Below are positions 47,486 through 58,078 of a stretch of DNA of 64,000 nt, in pieces. This DNA comes from Marinobacter salinexigens. Lineage in GTDB: Bacteria; Pseudomonadota; Gammaproteobacteria; Pseudomonadales; Oleiphilaceae. Within the stretch, counting starts at the first letter, position 1. The number at the start of each line of letters is the position of its first letter. Location: the NCBI RefSeq assembly GCF_008370345.1, contig NZ_VTUU01000002.1:248001-312000 (forward strand), written 5' to 3'. The notes under the pieces are model-generated. The model worked only from the letters and a program-made list of their open reading frames with translations, was not told the origin of the DNA and searched no databases. A program made the position numbers and the translations under genes.

Positions 47486-48121
47486 ATGACGCAGAAACCA
47501 ATTGATGGTCCCGCAATGATAACCAGTTCCGGCCTGGTGCCGATCGTTATCGAGCAGACAGCCCGGGGTGAGCGCTCTTTCGATATTTACTCCCGTCTTC
47601 TCAAGGAGCGGGTGATTTTCCTGGTAGGCCAGGTCGAAGACCATATGGCTAACCTGGTAGTGGCTCAGCTGTTGTTCCTGGAGTCCGAGAATCCGGACAA
47701 GGATATCCACCTCTATATCAACAGTCCGGGTGGTTCAGTGACTGCAGGCATGTCGATCTACGACACCATGCAGTTCATCAAGCCTGACGTCTCCACCTTG
47801 TGCATCGGGCAGGCTGCCAGCATGGGCGCCTTCCTGCTGGCTGGCGGAGCAGCTGGGAAGCGTGCCTGTCTGCCCAACTCCCGTGTAATGATCCATCAGC
47901 CGTTGGGTGGTTATCAGGGGCAGGCGACGGACATTGAAATCCACACCCGTGAGATTCTCAAGATTCGTCATACGCTGAATTCTATCCTTGCCCATCACAC
48001 GGGCCAGGACCTCGAAACCATCGCCAAAGACACGGATCGGGACAATTTTATGGACCCGACCCAGGCGAAAGAATACGGCCTGATCGATTCGGTACTTGAT
48101 AAGCGCGTACCGAATCAATAA
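47486..48121 (+). CDS. clpP: ATP-dependent Clp protease proteolytic subunit
   Basis: This serine peptidase forms the 14-mer chamber fed by ClpX or ClpA. I choose ATG 47486 ([11 protein letters not shown]), giving 211 residues against E. coli's 207; the frame also opens at ATG 47429, which would add 19 atypical residues. AAGGAG lies 12 bases before the chosen ATG. The active Ser is in [11 protein letters not shown], the His in [10 protein letters not shown] and the Asp in DTDRDNFM. clpX follows 74 bases later. Confidence 0.95.
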   Translation: MTQKPIDGPAMITSSGLVPIVIEQTARGERSFDIYSRLLKERVIFLVGQVEDHMANLVVAQLLFLESENPDKDIHLYINSPGGSVTAGMSIYDTMQFIKPDVSTLCIGQAASMGAFLLAGGAAGKRACLPNSRVMIHQPLGGYQGQATDIEIHTREILKIRHTLNSILAHHTGQDLETIAKDTDRDNFMDPTQAKEYGLIDSVLDKRVPNQ

Positions 48122-48195
48122 TACTGGAAGTAATTGCATCATTATTGGCCGGCGCCTCAGTGTGGCGCCGGCAAACCCGAAACAGAGGTAATTCA

Positions 48196-49479
48196 ATGGC
48201 AGATGAAAGAAACGGCAGGGGCGACGATAACGGCAAGTTGCTTTACTGCTCGTTTTGCGGAAAGAGCCAGCATGAAGTCCGCAAGCTCATTGCAGGGCCC
48301 TCGGTGTTCATCTGCGACGAGTGCGTAGACCTGTGCAATGACATTATCCGGGAAGAAATCCAGGAGAATGCTCAGGAGGAGGCCAGCGATCGTCTGCCGA
48401 CACCCGCTGAAATCCGCGACACCCTGAATGAGTACGTGATTGGTCAGGATCGTGCCAAGATTGTTCTGTCAGTAGCGGTGTACAACCACTACAAACGTCT
48501 TCGCTATGGCGAAGGCAAGTCCGATGTGGAGCTTGGTAAAAGTAACATTCTGCTGATTGGCCCTACCGGTAGTGGTAAGACACTGTTGGCTGAAACGCTG
48601 GCTCGTATGCTGAATGTTCCGTTCACCATTGCGGATGCTACGACACTGACGGAAGCAGGTTACGTTGGCGAAGATGTTGAGAACATTATCCAGAAGTTGC
48701 TTCAGAAGTGTGATTATGATGTCGACAAGGCCCAGCGCGGCATTGTGTACATCGATGAAATCGATAAGATCTCGCGCAAATCGGACAACCCGTCCATTAC
48801 CCGTGATGTGTCCGGTGAGGGGGTTCAGCAGGCTCTGTTGAAGCTCATCGAGGGTACGGTTGCGTCGGTACCGCCGCAGGGCGGCCGAAAGCATCCGCAG
48901 CAGGAGTTCCTGCAGGTGGATACGGGTAACATCCTGTTTATCTGTGGTGGCGCGTTTGCCGGGCTGGACAAGGTTATCCAGGATCGTTCCGAGCGTAGTT
49001 CTATTGGTTTCTCTGCGACGGTCGTCAGCCAGGATGACAGCAAGAGTACCGGTGACATCATCAAGGCTGTTGAAACAGAGGATCTGGTCAAGTTTGGCCT
49101 GATTCCCGAGTTCGTCGGACGCCTGCCTGTTGTGGCTACCTTGACGGAGCTGGATGAGGAAGCTTTGGTTCAGATTCTCACCGAGCCGAAGAATGCGCTG
49201 ACCAAGCAGTATCAGAAACTGTTCGACATGGAAGGCGTCGAGCTGGACTTCCGTGAAGATGCGCTGCGTGCTGTTGCCCGTAAAGCGATGGAGCGGAAAA
49301 CAGGTGCCCGCGGTCTGCGGTCCATTATGGAAGCAACATTGCTCGATACCATGTACCAGATTCCCTCTGAGCATGATGTCAGTAAGGTGGTGATTGACGA
49401 AAGCGTGATCAAGGGGGATTCAGAGCCCTTCAAGATCTACGCCAGCAGCGACCACGCCAAGGCTGTGCCTGAAGATTGA
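48196..49479 (+). CDS. clpX: ATP-dependent Clp protease ATP-binding subunit ClpX
   Basis: This AAA+ unfoldase recognises tagged proteins and feeds ClpP. ATG 48196 gives 427 residues. An N-terminal C4 zinc domain ([15 protein letters not shown], about 15-40) precedes Walker A GPTGSGKT (about 121-128), Walker B YIDEIDK and the IGF loop (SSIGFSA, about 271-277) that docks onto ClpP. Directly downstream of clpP, as expected, and closed by a terminator. Confidence 0.97.
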   Translation: MADERNGRGDDNGKLLYCSFCGKSQHEVRKLIAGPSVFICDECVDLCNDIIREEIQENAQEEASDRLPTPAEIRDTLNEYVIGQDRAKIVLSVAVYNHYKRLRYGEGKSDVELGKSNILLIGPTGSGKTLLAETLARMLNVPFTIADATTLTEAGYVGEDVENIIQKLLQKCDYDVDKAQRGIVYIDEIDKISRKSDNPSITRDVSGEGVQQALLKLIEGTVASVPPQGGRKHPQQEFLQVDTGNILFICGGAFAGLDKVIQDRSERSSIGFSATVVSQDDSKSTGDIIKAVETEDLVKFGLIPEFVGRLPVVATLTELDEEALVQILTEPKNALTKQYQKLFDMEGVELDFREDALRAVARKAMERKTGARGLRSIMEATLLDTMYQIPSEHDVSKVVIDESVIKGDSEPFKIYASSDHAKAVPED

Positions 49480-49487
49480 TCAAGTCC

Positions 49488-49527
49488 GGGCCAGATGAAA
49501 CTCCTTCATCTGGCCCTTTTTGTTTTT
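49488..49527 (+). terminator. Rho-independent terminator after clpX
   Basis: A 12-bp perfect stem (49488-49499 with 49505-49516, GGGCCAGATGAA arms) is followed by TTTTTGTTTTT. Confidence 0.92.
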
Positions 49528-49575
49528 GCAGTATCCCTCCCCGCTGTCACACTGTGTTTTTCCTCCTGTAAAAAG

Positions 49576-49602
49576 ATTGCAATTTCCGGAGCCGCCCCAA
49601 TG
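49576..49602 (+). promoter_or_regulatory. Heat-shock (sigma-32) promoter candidate for lon
   Basis: ATTGCAA (49576-49582) and CCCCAATG (49595-49602) with a 12-base spacer resemble the sigma-32 consensus CTTGAAA...CCCCATNT. The predicted start near 49610 is 34 bases before the lon ATG. lon is a heat-shock gene in E. coli. Confidence 0.55.
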
Positions 49603-49643
49603 AAGGGTGATATGCTGAAAGAAATTCCGTCAGAGGACTCCCT

Positions 49644-52061
49644 ATGACCCGGATACCCGAGAATACTGTGCAAGAATACCCGCTGCTTCCATTGCGCGAT
49701 GTGGTGGTGTTTCCGCACATGGTGGTCCCCCTCTTTGTGGGCCGAGAAAAATCCATCCAGGCGCTAGAGGCCGCCATGGAAGGGAGCAAGGAAATCCTCC
49801 TGGTTGCCCAGAAGGATGCTTCCACTGACGAACCTGGCCCGGATGATGTGTTTGAAATGGGCACGCTGGCAACGGTCCTGCAGATGTTGCGGCTACCGGA
49901 CGGTACCGTGAAGGTGCTGGTGGAAGGCAATGCCCGTGCAACGATCAGCAACATTACCGAAGGTGATTACCTTTCCGGTGGGGCGATGCTGATGGATGAG
50001 GACTCTCTGCCTGAGCGTGAGCAGGAAGTGCTCAACAAGACGCTGATGGATGAGTTCGAGAAGTACGTCAAACTCTCCAAGAAGGTGCCCTCAGAAGTCT
50101 CCAATGCATTGACTGGCATCGATGAACTCGAACGCTTGGCGGATACCATGGCCGCGCATCTGGAAATGCGCATCCCCGAAAAGCAGGAGCTGTTGGAGGC
50201 GCTTGATATTCGCAAGCGTGTTGACCTGCTGCTGGGCAAGCTGGATGGCGAGATCGACCTGATCGAAGTTGAGAAGCGCATCCGGGGCCGTGTGAAAAAA
50301 CAGATGGAGCGAAGTCAGCGCGAGTATTACCTGAACGAGCAAATGAAGGCCATCCAGAAGGAAATGGGCCAACTCGGAGAGGGTAATAACGATTTCGAAG
50401 AGCTGGAACAGAAGCTCGAAGAGGCCGGTTTGCCGGAAGAGGCGAAGAAGAAGACCGAGGCCGAACTGAACAAGCTCAAGATGATGTCGCCGATGTCGGC
50501 CGAAGCCACTGTGGTACGCGGCTACATAGACTGGATGCTGGCCGTGCCCTGGAAGAAGCGTAGCCGGGTTCGTCACGACCTTGAGAAAGCCCGGGAGATT
50601 CTGGATCGCGATCACTACGGTCTGGACGAAGTCAAAGAACGTATTCTGGAGTACCTGGCAGTGCAGAGCCGGGTCAAGAAAGTCAAAGGTCCTGTTTTGT
50701 GTCTGGTCGGGCCTCCGGGTGTGGGTAAGACCTCGCTTGGGCAGTCCATTGCCAAGGCGACTAACCGAAAATATACCCGTATGGCGCTTGGTGGTGTGCG
50801 GGACGAGGCAGAAATTCGCGGCCATCGTAAAACCTATATCGGTGCGTTGCCGGGTAAACTGCTGCAGAAGCTGTCCAAGGTTGGCGTTAAGAACCCACTG
50901 TTCCTGTTCGATGAAATCGACAAGATGGGTATGGATCACCGTGGTGACCCGGCCTCTGCGTTGCTGGAAGTTCTGGATCCGGAGCAGAATCACACCTTTA
51001 ACGACCATTACCTGGAGGTGGATTACGATCTCTCGGATGTGATGTTTGTGTGTACCTCCAATTCTATGGACATTCCTCCCGCGCTGATGGATCGCATGGA
51101 GATCATCCGGATCCCCGGGTATACGGAGGACGAAAAGGTCAACATTGCCCTGCGTTACCTGTTGCCAAAGCAGATAAAGGCTAATGGGCTGGGTAAGGAT
51201 GAACTGAAAATTCCTGAGGAAACCCTGCGGGATCTGATCCGCTACTACACCCGTGAGGCGGGTGTGCGGGGGCTTGAGCGAGAGATTGCCAAGATCTGCC
51301 GGAAAGTGGTGAGGGAGCACGTAGAAGGCTCTGACAAAGCTACAGTAACGCTGACACCTGAGATGCTCGAAGACTATTCGGGCGTTAAAAAGTTCACGTA
51401 CGGTCTGGCGGAAGAGAAGAACCAGATTGGTCAGGTCACCGGCCTGGCCTGGACTCAGGTGGGCGGTGAATTGCTGACCATCGAATGTGCGTTGACGCCG
51501 GGTAAAGGGAGGGTCGTCAAGACCGGATCCCTCGGGGATGTCATGCAGGAGTCCATCCAGACAGCTTTGACCGTGGTTCGTAGTCGGGCACCTGGATTGG
51601 GTGTTGCGGATGATTTTCACGAGAAGCACGACCTGCATGTCCACGTTCCCGAAGGTGCAACACCGAAAGACGGTCCGAGCGCTGGTATTGGCATGTGTAC
51701 AGCACTGGTCTCTGCCTTGACCCGAATCCCGGTTCGCGCAGACGTTGCGATGACCGGTGAGATCACTCTGCGCGGGCGTGTTCTGCCCATTGGCGGGCTT
51801 AAGGAAAAGCTCCTGGCAGCCCATCGTGGCGGTATCAAGACCGTACTGATCCCTGACGAGAATGTTAGGGATCTCAAAGAGATACCGGACAACATCAAGG
51901 AATCTCTGGAGATTCGTCCAGTCAAATGGATTGATGAGGTTTTGGATATCGCGCTGGCTTATCCGCCGGAGCCCCGTACTGAAGAAGCGTCAGATGAGTC
52001 CGGTTCTGCGAAACCGAGGGACGAAGATGGCGACAGTGCAGAACGCATAAATACGCATTAA
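49644..52061 (+). CDS. lon: ATP-dependent protease Lon
   Basis: The 805-residue AAA+ serine protease degrades misfolded and regulatory proteins. An N-terminal LON substrate domain (about 10-200) and coiled coil (about 210-290) precede Walker [10 protein letters not shown] (about 355-363), Walker B FLFDEIDK, and the C-terminal protease domain with Ser in [11 protein letters not shown] (about 675-685) and Lys in [14 protein letters not shown]. An acidic tail (about 775-805) follows. It is separated from clpX by a terminator and has its own heat-shock-like promoter. Confidence 0.97.
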   Translation: MTRIPENTVQEYPLLPLRDVVVFPHMVVPLFVGREKSIQALEAAMEGSKEILLVAQKDASTDEPGPDDVFEMGTLATVLQMLRLPDGTVKVLVEGNARATISNITEGDYLSGGAMLMDEDSLPEREQEVLNKTLMDEFEKYVKLSKKVPSEVSNALTGIDELERLADTMAAHLEMRIPEKQELLEALDIRKRVDLLLGKLDGEIDLIEVEKRIRGRVKKQMERSQREYYLNEQMKAIQKEMGQLGEGNNDFEELEQKLEEAGLPEEAKKKTEAELNKLKMMSPMSAEATVVRGYIDWMLAVPWKKRSRVRHDLEKAREILDRDHYGLDEVKERILEYLAVQSRVKKVKGPVLCLVGPPGVGKTSLGQSIAKATNRKYTRMALGGVRDEAEIRGHRKTYIGALPGKLLQKLSKVGVKNPLFLFDEIDKMGMDHRGDPASALLEVLDPEQNHTFNDHYLEVDYDLSDVMFVCTSNSMDIPPALMDRMEIIRIPGYTEDEKVNIALRYLLPKQIKANGLGKDELKIPEETLRDLIRYYTREAGVRGLEREIAKICRKVVREHVEGSDKATVTLTPEMLEDYSGVKKFTYGLAEEKNQIGQVTGLAWTQVGGELLTIECALTPGKGRVVKTGSLGDVMQESIQTALTVVRSRAPGLGVADDFHEKHDLHVHVPEGATPKDGPSAGIGMCTALVSALTRIPVRADVAMTGEITLRGRVLPIGGLKEKLLAAHRGGIKTVLIPDENVRDLKEIPDNIKESLEIRPVKWIDEVLDIALAYPPEPRTEEASDESGSAKPRDEDGDSAERINTH

Positions 52062-52076
52062 ACACTTGATGAGTTG

Positions 52077-52106
52077 TTGACACGCCGGAGAGCCCATTGG
52101 TATAAC
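52077..52106 (+). promoter_or_regulatory. Sigma-70 promoter of hupB
   Basis: A perfect TTGACA (52077-52082) and TATAAC (52101-52106) are 18 bases apart. Transcription would start near 52113, leaving a leader of about 187 bases before the GTG start of the HU gene. Confidence 0.72.
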
Positions 52107-52140
52107 TGTTTCGCCGTGAAGCAGCCAATACCAAGGGCTC
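52090..52140. repeat. Inverted repeat over the hupB promoter
   Basis: GAGCCC-A-TTGGTAT (52090-52103) and its complement (52128-52140) pair over 13 bases with one bulged A and a 24-base loop. The left arm overlaps the -10 box and the start point is in the loop, so it could be a DNA operator, or a hairpin in lon readthrough mRNA. No T run follows. Confidence 0.65.
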
Positions 52141-52299
52141 CCGCGCAGTATGTGCCTATTCCGAACACCGGTTAACAACCGAAAGGAATAAGAATACAGA
52201 AGAATGGAATTCTCTGACCGCTTATGCGATAGTCGAGAACGTCCGAGAAAAAACAAACCAACCTATAACATCTTCAACCTGGAATCGAAGGGGTTTAGT

Positions 52300-52572
52300 G
52301 TGAACAAGTCCGAACTTATCGATGCAATTGCAGAGTCTGCAGATATTTCCAAAGCCGCCGCTGGACGTGCTCTGGACGCAATGACTAACTCTATTACCGG
52401 TGCACTGCAAAAAGGCGATCAGGTGACTCTGATCGGTTTTGGTACATTCTCCGTTAAAGAGCGTGCTGCCCGTACTGGTCGCAACCCGCAGACTGGTGCC
52501 GAGATCAAGATTCCGGCCTCTAAAGTGCCTGGCTTCAAGGCTGGCAAGGCCCTGAAAGACGCCGTTAAGTAA
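52300..52572 (+). CDS. hupB: DNA-binding protein HU
   Basis: The 90-residue histone-like protein bends and compacts DNA. The start is GTG 52300 ([20 protein letters not shown]), after AAGGGG; the frame is open upstream but those residues do not belong to the family. The DNA-contact arm [20 protein letters not shown] (about 55-74) is intact. It lies between lon and ppiD, the conserved gammaproteobacterial position. Confidence 0.96.
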   Translation: MNKSELIDAIAESADISKAAAGRALDAMTNSITGALQKGDQVTLIGFGTFSVKERAARTGRNPQTGAEIKIPASKVPGFKAGKALKDAVK

Positions 52573-52725
52573 CGGTTCTTTCTCTGGCAGCTCGCGTCAT
52601 ACCGGGCTGCCCAAGAAGAGTTCAAGGCGCATTCCGACAGGGTGCGCCTTTTTACGTTCAGCTCACCCAAAGGTGGTCGTCAGATAAAAAGGCTGGACGA
52701 CCTTGAACAGGGATCCGAGAGAAAC

Positions 52726-54579
52726 ATGCTTCAAGATATTCGGGAAAACGCCCAGGGCACCATTGCCAAGATCATCATCATTCTGCTGATTGTGTCGCTA
52801 TCGATCTGGGGAATGGATGCCATTATTGGCGGCTTCTCCGGTGAGCCGGAAGTAGCCACAGTGAATGGCGAAGACATCACAGAGCGGGACTTCCTCCGGT
52901 TGGTTCAGATAGAGAGTCAGCGCAGGCTCACTAATATGGAAACGCCTGATCCTTCGCTTCTGGATGAAGGTCAGATCCGTAAAGACGTTCTGGAGTCCCT
53001 GATTCAGCAGCAGGTTCTGACTCAGGATGCCCAACAACAGGGGCTGGAACTCAGCGACGCCGATATCGATGCGCTGATTACCCAGATGCCGCAGTTCCAG
53101 GTGGACGGCAAGTTTAACCGGGATCGTTTTGTCGCGACGGTCAGGAATATGGGATTGGGTGTCGCGGAATTCCGCGACACCATGCGTAAGCAGTATGTGA
53201 TCAACCAGATTCGCGCGGGAATTGCGCAAAGCGGCATTGCGACTGACGAGAACGCAAAGCAGTTGCTCCGGATTCAGAATCAGACCCGTGATTTCCGTGT
53301 TCTGACGATTCCTGCATCAGCGGTTGCTGGTCAGATTGAAGTCAGCGACGACGAGATCCAGGCTTACTACGATGACAACAAGGCGAGCTTCAAACAGCCT
53401 GAGCAAGTTGATGCCGCCTACATTTCACTGTCTCTCGGGTCACTTGCCGAGGGCGTGGAAGTAAGCGATGAGGAACTGGAATCGTACTACCAGCAGCGGG
53501 CATCCGATATGGCTCGTGAGGAGCGTCGTGCGGCGCATATCCTGATCGAGGATGGTGAAGGGGCCGACGAGACCATTGCTACCATTCAGGATCGTCTGGC
53601 GAACGGAGAGTCGTTTGCGGATCTGGCAAAAGAATACTCCATTGATACCGTTTCTGCCGAGCAGGGCGGTGATCTCGGGTTTGCGGGCCGTGGTGTATAT
53701 GATCCCGCATTTGAAGAAGCCTTGTTTGCACTTGAGCCGGGAGAAGTGTCTGGTGCAGTAGAGTCGAGTTTCGGTGTTCACCTGATCAAACTCGAAGATG
53801 TTCGCCGTTCCGATGTTCCGACCCTGGCAGACATCGGCGATCAACTGCGTAACGAACTGGCGATGAGCAAGGCCGAGGAGCAATTCGCGTCGGTGCGAAC
53901 CAAACTGGCGGATGCAGCCTATGCGGCAGACGATCTGGCGGGGCCGGCAGAAGAGTTTGGTCTTGAGGTTCGGGAAGTCACTGGCATAACTCGCGATGGC
54001 GGTTTGGCGCCTTTCGATCACGAGGGGTTGGTTCGCCAGTTGTACTCAGATGACGTGCTCAACGCTGGCTACAACACTGAGCTGATTGATGTGGGAGATA
54101 GTGTGTCTGTGGTTGCCCGTGTTCGCGCCCATCGCGATGCTGAGCAGCTAAGCATGGATGATGTACGTGAAGACATTCGCGGTGTACTGATCGCTCAGGA
54201 AACCCGGAAGGCGCTTTCCGAGCGTGCTGATGAGATCATAGCGGGACTTGAAGGCGGAGCGTCCCTGGAAACTCTGGATGCAGGGGAGTGGCAGTACTAC
54301 GAAGCTCAGGGCCGAACGTCTGCCGACGTGAGTATGACAGCGATGCAGACCGTATTCTCCATGGCTCGTCCGGAAGAGGACGGTGTCCGTTATGGCCAGT
54401 CGGTGACAGCCGATCAGGCTGTGGTTGTTGCTCTGGATAAAGTGAATGATGGTGAAGTGAATCAGGACGGCACCGAGTTTGCCCAGTTGAGTCAGTTCCT
54501 CGCTTCGCTGGAAGGTCAGCGTGAGTACACGGCTTACCAGCAGTACCTGCGAAACAAGGCTGAGGTCGAGCGCCCGTAA
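52726..54579 (+). CDS. ppiD: Periplasmic folding chaperone PpiD
   Basis: The 617-residue membrane-anchored chaperone sits near the Sec translocon. ATG 52726 (MLQDIRENAQGT) gives a short cytosolic start, one membrane helix (about 15-34), a SurA-like N-domain, a parvulin PPIase domain (about 265-365, with AAHILIED and GDLGFAGRG) and a C-terminal domain. It follows hupB by 153 bases. It ends at a terminator facing hexR. Confidence 0.94.
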   Translation: MLQDIRENAQGTIAKIIIILLIVSLSIWGMDAIIGGFSGEPEVATVNGEDITERDFLRLVQIESQRRLTNMETPDPSLLDEGQIRKDVLESLIQQQVLTQDAQQQGLELSDADIDALITQMPQFQVDGKFNRDRFVATVRNMGLGVAEFRDTMRKQYVINQIRAGIAQSGIATDENAKQLLRIQNQTRDFRVLTIPASAVAGQIEVSDDEIQAYYDDNKASFKQPEQVDAAYISLSLGSLAEGVEVSDEELESYYQQRASDMAREERRAAHILIEDGEGADETIATIQDRLANGESFADLAKEYSIDTVSAEQGGDLGFAGRGVYDPAFEEALFALEPGEVSGAVESSFGVHLIKLEDVRRSDVPTLADIGDQLRNELAMSKAEEQFASVRTKLADAAYAADDLAGPAEEFGLEVREVTGITRDGGLAPFDHEGLVRQLYSDDVLNAGYNTELIDVGDSVSVVARVRAHRDAEQLSMDDVREDIRGVLIAQETRKALSERADEIIAGLEGGASLETLDAGEWQYYEAQGRTSADVSMTAMQTVFSMARPEEDGVRYGQSVTADQAVVVALDKVNDGEVNQDGTEFAQLSQFLASLEGQREYTAYQQYLRNKAEVERP

Positions 54580-54600
54580 GGGTGTTCGTTCAGGTCAATG

Positions 54601-54628
54601 AAAAAGCCCGGCGTATGCCGGGCTTTTT
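54601..54628. terminator. Bidirectional terminator between ppiD and hexR
   Basis: A 12-bp perfect stem (54601-54612 with 54617-54628, AAAAAGCCCGGC arms) with a GTAT loop has A on the left and T on the right, serving both convergent genes. Confidence 0.92.
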
Positions 54629-54646
54629 CATTATTGAGAGGGCTGC

Positions 54647-55519
54647 TCAGGAGGGTGGGAATCGCGTTGCCCTCAGACTTTCCTTGATCTTTTTCAGGTG
54701 ACCAAGAAAGTCTGCGCCGCGCTTGAGAGTCACCCCTGTGGCAAGGATGTCGATAACGGCCAGATGAATGATCCGGGATGACATCGGCATGTACACCTCG
54801 GTGTCTTCCTGCGCTGTCACCCCAAGCACAACGGTACAGATTTCTGCCAGAGGTGAGTCCGGGTTGGTGATACCTATGACGGTCGCGCCGTTGGCTCGTG
54901 CGAGCTGTGCAATATCTACGGTTTCCCGTGTCCGGCCGGTATAGGAGATCAGCACGATGACATCCCCGACGTTTGCACCAGCGGCGACCATTCGCTGCAT
55001 CAGTGCATCGTCATAGGCCATAACGGGGATATTGAATCGGAAGAACTTGTGTTGAGCGTCCATCGCCACAGCGGCCGAGCCGCCCATGCCAAAGAAATTG
55101 ATCTGTTTGGCCTGGATAAGATAATCAATGGCGAGGGCGAGTGCTTTGGAGTCGAGGGCCTGCCGTGCTTTATCCAGGTTGGCGATGGTGCTGAGCATGA
55201 TTTTATCAGCGAATTCGGCGACGGTGTCATCGGGTTCAACGTTCTGGCCTACATAGGGGATGCCGGTGGCAATGCTCTGGGCCAGTCGGATCTTGAAGTC
55301 GGGAAAGCCGGTGGCCGAGAATCCTCGGCAGAAACGGTTGACGGTAGGCTCACTAACGTCGGCGGCCCGGGCCAGGGCTGCGATGCTGTATCGGGTAGCT
55401 GCGCTGGGATCCCGGAGTATGGCTTCAGCTACCTTGCGTTCGGATTTGTTGAGGCTCTCCAGGCGAGCCTGGATATCCTCCAAAAGGTTGTCGTCGCGGT
55501 GAGCCTGGGACATGGCCAT
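54647..55519 (-). CDS. hexR: RpiR-family regulator HexR
   Basis: The 290-residue repressor has an N-terminal RpiR helix-turn-helix (about 15-85, [24 protein letters not shown]) and a C-terminal SIS sugar-phosphate domain (about 125-260, [17 protein letters not shown] and [14 protein letters not shown]). HexR senses the Entner-Doudoroff intermediate KDPG and controls zwf, edd, eda, pyk and related genes. It is divergent from zwf. A palindromic site just upstream of its own start suggests autoregulation. Confidence 0.95.
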   Translation of the reverse strand: MAMSQAHRDDNLLEDIQARLESLNKSERKVAEAILRDPSAATRYSIAALARAADVSEPTVNRFCRGFSATGFPDFKIRLAQSIATGIPYVGQNVEPDDTVAEFADKIMLSTIANLDKARQALDSKALALAIDYLIQAKQINFFGMGGSAAVAMDAQHKFFRFNIPVMAYDDALMQRMVAAGANVGDVIVLISYTGRTRETVDIAQLARANGATVIGITNPDSPLAEICTVVLGVTAQEDTEVYMPMSSRIIHLAVIDILATGVTLKRGADFLGHLKKIKESLRATRFPPS

Positions 55520-55593
55520 CGAAGAAACTCCCTGAATCGTGGCTTAGTTATTTTGAAAGTGCGCCGATTATAGCGCTTTTTGCAGAGCCAAGT

Positions 55594-55609
55594 TGTAGTA
55601 AAGTTGTCA
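55594..55609. promoter_or_regulatory. HexR-like operator upstream of hexR
   Basis: TGTAGTAAAGTTGTCA resembles the gammaproteobacterial HexR consensus (TGTARTNNNAYTACA-like) and matches the site upstream of edd at 13 of 16 positions. It lies 75 bases upstream of the hexR start codon. Confidence 0.7.
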
Positions 55610-55755
55610 CATGAACGATATTTTTCTTGGAATATGCCGCTGCGAGTGTAAGTATTTTCTTAAAGTTACGACATTTTGCCTATAGATAGAATGTTCTGGC
55701 TGGCCAGGCCGGCACAGTAAAATTCCGTTTTGATCGGGGTGCCGCGTGTCTTTGA

Positions 55756-55777
55756 TCGGGTGTTGGTCGGGTGTTGG
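55756..55777 (+). repeat. 11-bp tandem direct repeat before zwf
   Basis: TCGGGTGTTGG occurs twice in exact tandem (55756-55766 and 55767-55777). Related TTTGATCGGG copies begin near 55729 and at 55751. The repeats lie about 75-95 bases before the zwf start and could bind an activator or be chance low complexity. Confidence 0.6.
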
Positions 55778-55849
55778 TCAGATAGTTGCTTGAATAATCA
55801 TGTATAGCTAACCGGGTTGGCGTGTACTCTACAGGCGGAGAGAAAGGAA

Positions 55850-57325
55850 ATGGTCAATAACATGGATACCCGTTGCGACCTTATGCTGTTCGGTGCTCTG
55901 GGCGATCTGGCGCAACGCAAGCTGTTTCCGGCGCTCTATCAACTTGAGCGGGCAAAGCTCCTGGCAGACGGCAGTCGTATTCTGGCAATCGCTCGTACCG
56001 AAAAGGATACGACGGGTGTCCGCAAGCAATTGTTCGAGAAGCTCCAGAAGGCCATCAAGCCCGATCAGTTTGAACCTTCTGTTGCCGAAGCCTTTCTGCA
56101 ACGGGTTGACTATCAGGTTCTCGATTTCAATGATCCTGAAGGGTTTTGCCAGCTGAATGACTGGCGCGACAGTGACAACAATGAACTGATCGTTTACATG
56201 GCGACGCCGCCGTCAATGTATGGTGTGATTGCCAGAAATCTTCGGTCCGCCCAGTGTTGCACCGAAAAGACCCGGGTGGTGGTGGAGAAGCCGATCGGTC
56301 ATGACCTTGAGTCCTCAAAGGTTATCAATGATGAGCTCGGTGAGGTCTACAGAGAAAGCCAGCTGTTCCGTATCGACCATTATCTGGGTAAAGAAACGGT
56401 CCAGAACCTGATTGCACTCCGTTTTGCCAATAATCTGTTCGCCTCCCAGTGGGATCAGAATCATATTTCTCATGTCGAGATCACAGTGGCCGAGGCCGTC
56501 GGTATTGAAGGGCGCTGGGGGTACTTCGACAAGGCAGGCCAGATCAGGGATATGATCCAGAACCATCTGCTGCAACTGCTATGCCTGATAGCCATGGACC
56601 CACCTTCGGACCTCTCAGCGGACAGCATCCGTGATGAAAAGGTGAAGGTACTAAAAGCCCTGCGCCAGATAACGCCCGACATGATGGAGCGCTATGTGGT
56701 CCGGGGTCAGTACACCGCCGGGACCAGTGCAGGCCAGCCGGTTCCCGGCTATCTGGAAGAGGAAGGAGCAAATCGGGGTAGCAGCACCGAGACCTTTGTT
56801 GCGCTGAAAGCCGAAATTGATAACTGGCGATGGTCTGGTGTGCCTTTCTATATCCGTACCGGGAAGCGCCTTCCCGAAAAACTTTCCCAGATCATCATTC
56901 ACTTCAAACCAGCGCCACACTACATTTTCGACCCGGATCAGAAACATCTTGCGAACAACAAGCTGATCATCCGTCTGCAGCCGGATGAAGGCATGGAGCT
57001 GAAGATCCTGACCAAGGATCAGGGTTTGGACAAAGGCATGCGGTTACGCCAGGGGCCATTGGAACTTACCTTTTCCGAAACCTTTGATGCTGAGCGCATA
57101 CCGGATGCCTATGAGCGTTTGTTGTGGGAGGTCATGAAGGGTAATCAGTACCTGTTTGTCCGCCGTGATGAGGTTGAACATGCCTGGCGATGGGTTGACC
57201 GGGTAATCCGCAACTGGCACGACAGTGGGGAGCCGCCAAAGCGCTACGCAGCCGGAACCTGGGGTCCTGTTGCCTCCATTGCCATGATTACCCGTGATGG
57301 CAGGAGCTGGTATGAAGATGTCTGA
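55850..57325 (+). CDS. zwf: Glucose-6-phosphate 1-dehydrogenase
   Basis: This enzyme oxidises glucose-6-phosphate to 6-phosphogluconolactone with NADP. ATG 55850, 8 bases after GGAGA, gives 491 residues, equal to E. coli; a TTG at 55817 and ATG 55862 are alternatives. The nucleotide motif [11 protein letters not shown] is near the N-terminus, and the catalytic stretch [14 protein letters not shown] is at about 178-191. It is first of zwf-pgl-eda; pgl starts inside its 3' end. Confidence 0.96.
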   Translation: MVNNMDTRCDLMLFGALGDLAQRKLFPALYQLERAKLLADGSRILAIARTEKDTTGVRKQLFEKLQKAIKPDQFEPSVAEAFLQRVDYQVLDFNDPEGFCQLNDWRDSDNNELIVYMATPPSMYGVIARNLRSAQCCTEKTRVVVEKPIGHDLESSKVINDELGEVYRESQLFRIDHYLGKETVQNLIALRFANNLFASQWDQNHISHVEITVAEAVGIEGRWGYFDKAGQIRDMIQNHLLQLLCLIAMDPPSDLSADSIRDEKVKVLKALRQITPDMMERYVVRGQYTAGTSAGQPVPGYLEEEGANRGSSTETFVALKAEIDNWRWSGVPFYIRTGKRLPEKLSQIIIHFKPAPHYIFDPDQKHLANNKLIIRLQPDEGMELKILTKDQGLDKGMRLRQGPLELTFSETFDAERIPDAYERLLWEVMKGNQYLFVRRDEVEHAWRWVDRVIRNWHDSGEPPKRYAAGTWGPVASIAMITRDGRSWYEDV

Positions 57326-58031
57326 TCTTACTTTACCTGACGGCGTTATTGCCCATCTGGGTAGCAGTGCTGAGCCCGTAGCGCAGTCCCTGGCTGATGA
57401 GGTCGCGAATGTGCTCTCAGAACGACTGAGCAGCGCACCAAGGGCTAGCCTCGCAGTATCCGGAGGTTCAACGCCCGTACCTTTTTTCCGGGCATTATCG
57501 GATAAAAACCTGGACTGGTGCCGCGTTGATATTGTGCTGGTGGATGAGCGGTGGGTCGATGAAAACGACCCGGCCAGTAACACCCGGCTCGTGAAAGATA
57601 ATCTGCTCCAGGGACCATGTGCCCAGGCTCGGTTTTTCTCGCTCAAGCAGCCCGGCGAGTCTCCTGCTGCGGCATTGTCTGAGGTAGAGAAGGTTCTCGA
57701 CGGCCTGTGGTTTCCGCTGGATGTTCTGATTCTGGGAATGGGAACCGACGGCCACACAGCGTCTCTGTTTCCGGATGCTCCGGAGTTACCGGAAGCGCTG
57801 GCGCTGGGCGGTTCCGCCAGAGTTGCTGCGATGACACCGATTTCCCAGCCGCAACAGCGGATTACGCTGACTTTTCCTGTTCTTGCGGCAGCAGGCTACA
57901 CCGCTCTGCACCTGCGGGGAGATGACAAGCTCGAAACACTCGCCCGGGCGCTTGCCCACCCGAATCAGATCGAAGCAATGCCTGTACGAGGGTTTTTGAA
58001 GCCCGGGCTGCGTCTGTTCTGGAGCCCCTGA
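57312..58031 (+). CDS. pgl: 6-phosphogluconolactonase
   Basis: The 239-residue DevB/SOL-type lactonase hydrolyses the Zwf product to 6-phosphogluconate. I choose ATG 57312 after AGGAG with a 5-base spacer; this overlaps zwf by 14 bases. Typical stretches are [13 protein letters not shown] (about 48-60), [10 protein letters not shown] and [14 protein letters not shown] (about 137-150). Its product is the substrate of Edd, encoded downstream. Confidence 0.94.
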   Translation: MKMSDLTLPDGVIAHLGSSAEPVAQSLADEVANVLSERLSSAPRASLAVSGGSTPVPFFRALSDKNLDWCRVDIVLVDERWVDENDPASNTRLVKDNLLQGPCAQARFFSLKQPGESPAAALSEVEKVLDGLWFPLDVLILGMGTDGHTASLFPDAPELPEALALGGSARVAAMTPISQPQQRITLTFPVLAAAGYTALHLRGDDKLETLARALAHPNQIEAMPVRGFLKPGLRLFWSP

Positions 58032-58078
58032 ACCGGTGATCCGAACGGCAGTCCTGTTGCTATTTCATGGAGAGATTT

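Larger units (their letters stand above)
55520..55849. promoter_or_regulatory. hexR-zwf divergent control region
   Basis: The 330 bases hold no gene. They contain a strong HexR-like site near hexR (55594-55609), a weaker AGTAAAATT core (55713-55727) and an 11-bp direct repeat (55756-55777) before zwf. The zwf promoter itself is not obvious. Confidence 0.65.

Noticed and set aside
50091..51824. A 577-codon open frame antisense to lon
   Set aside because: Same explanation as for glcB; lon has intact Walker and protease motifs on the plus strand.
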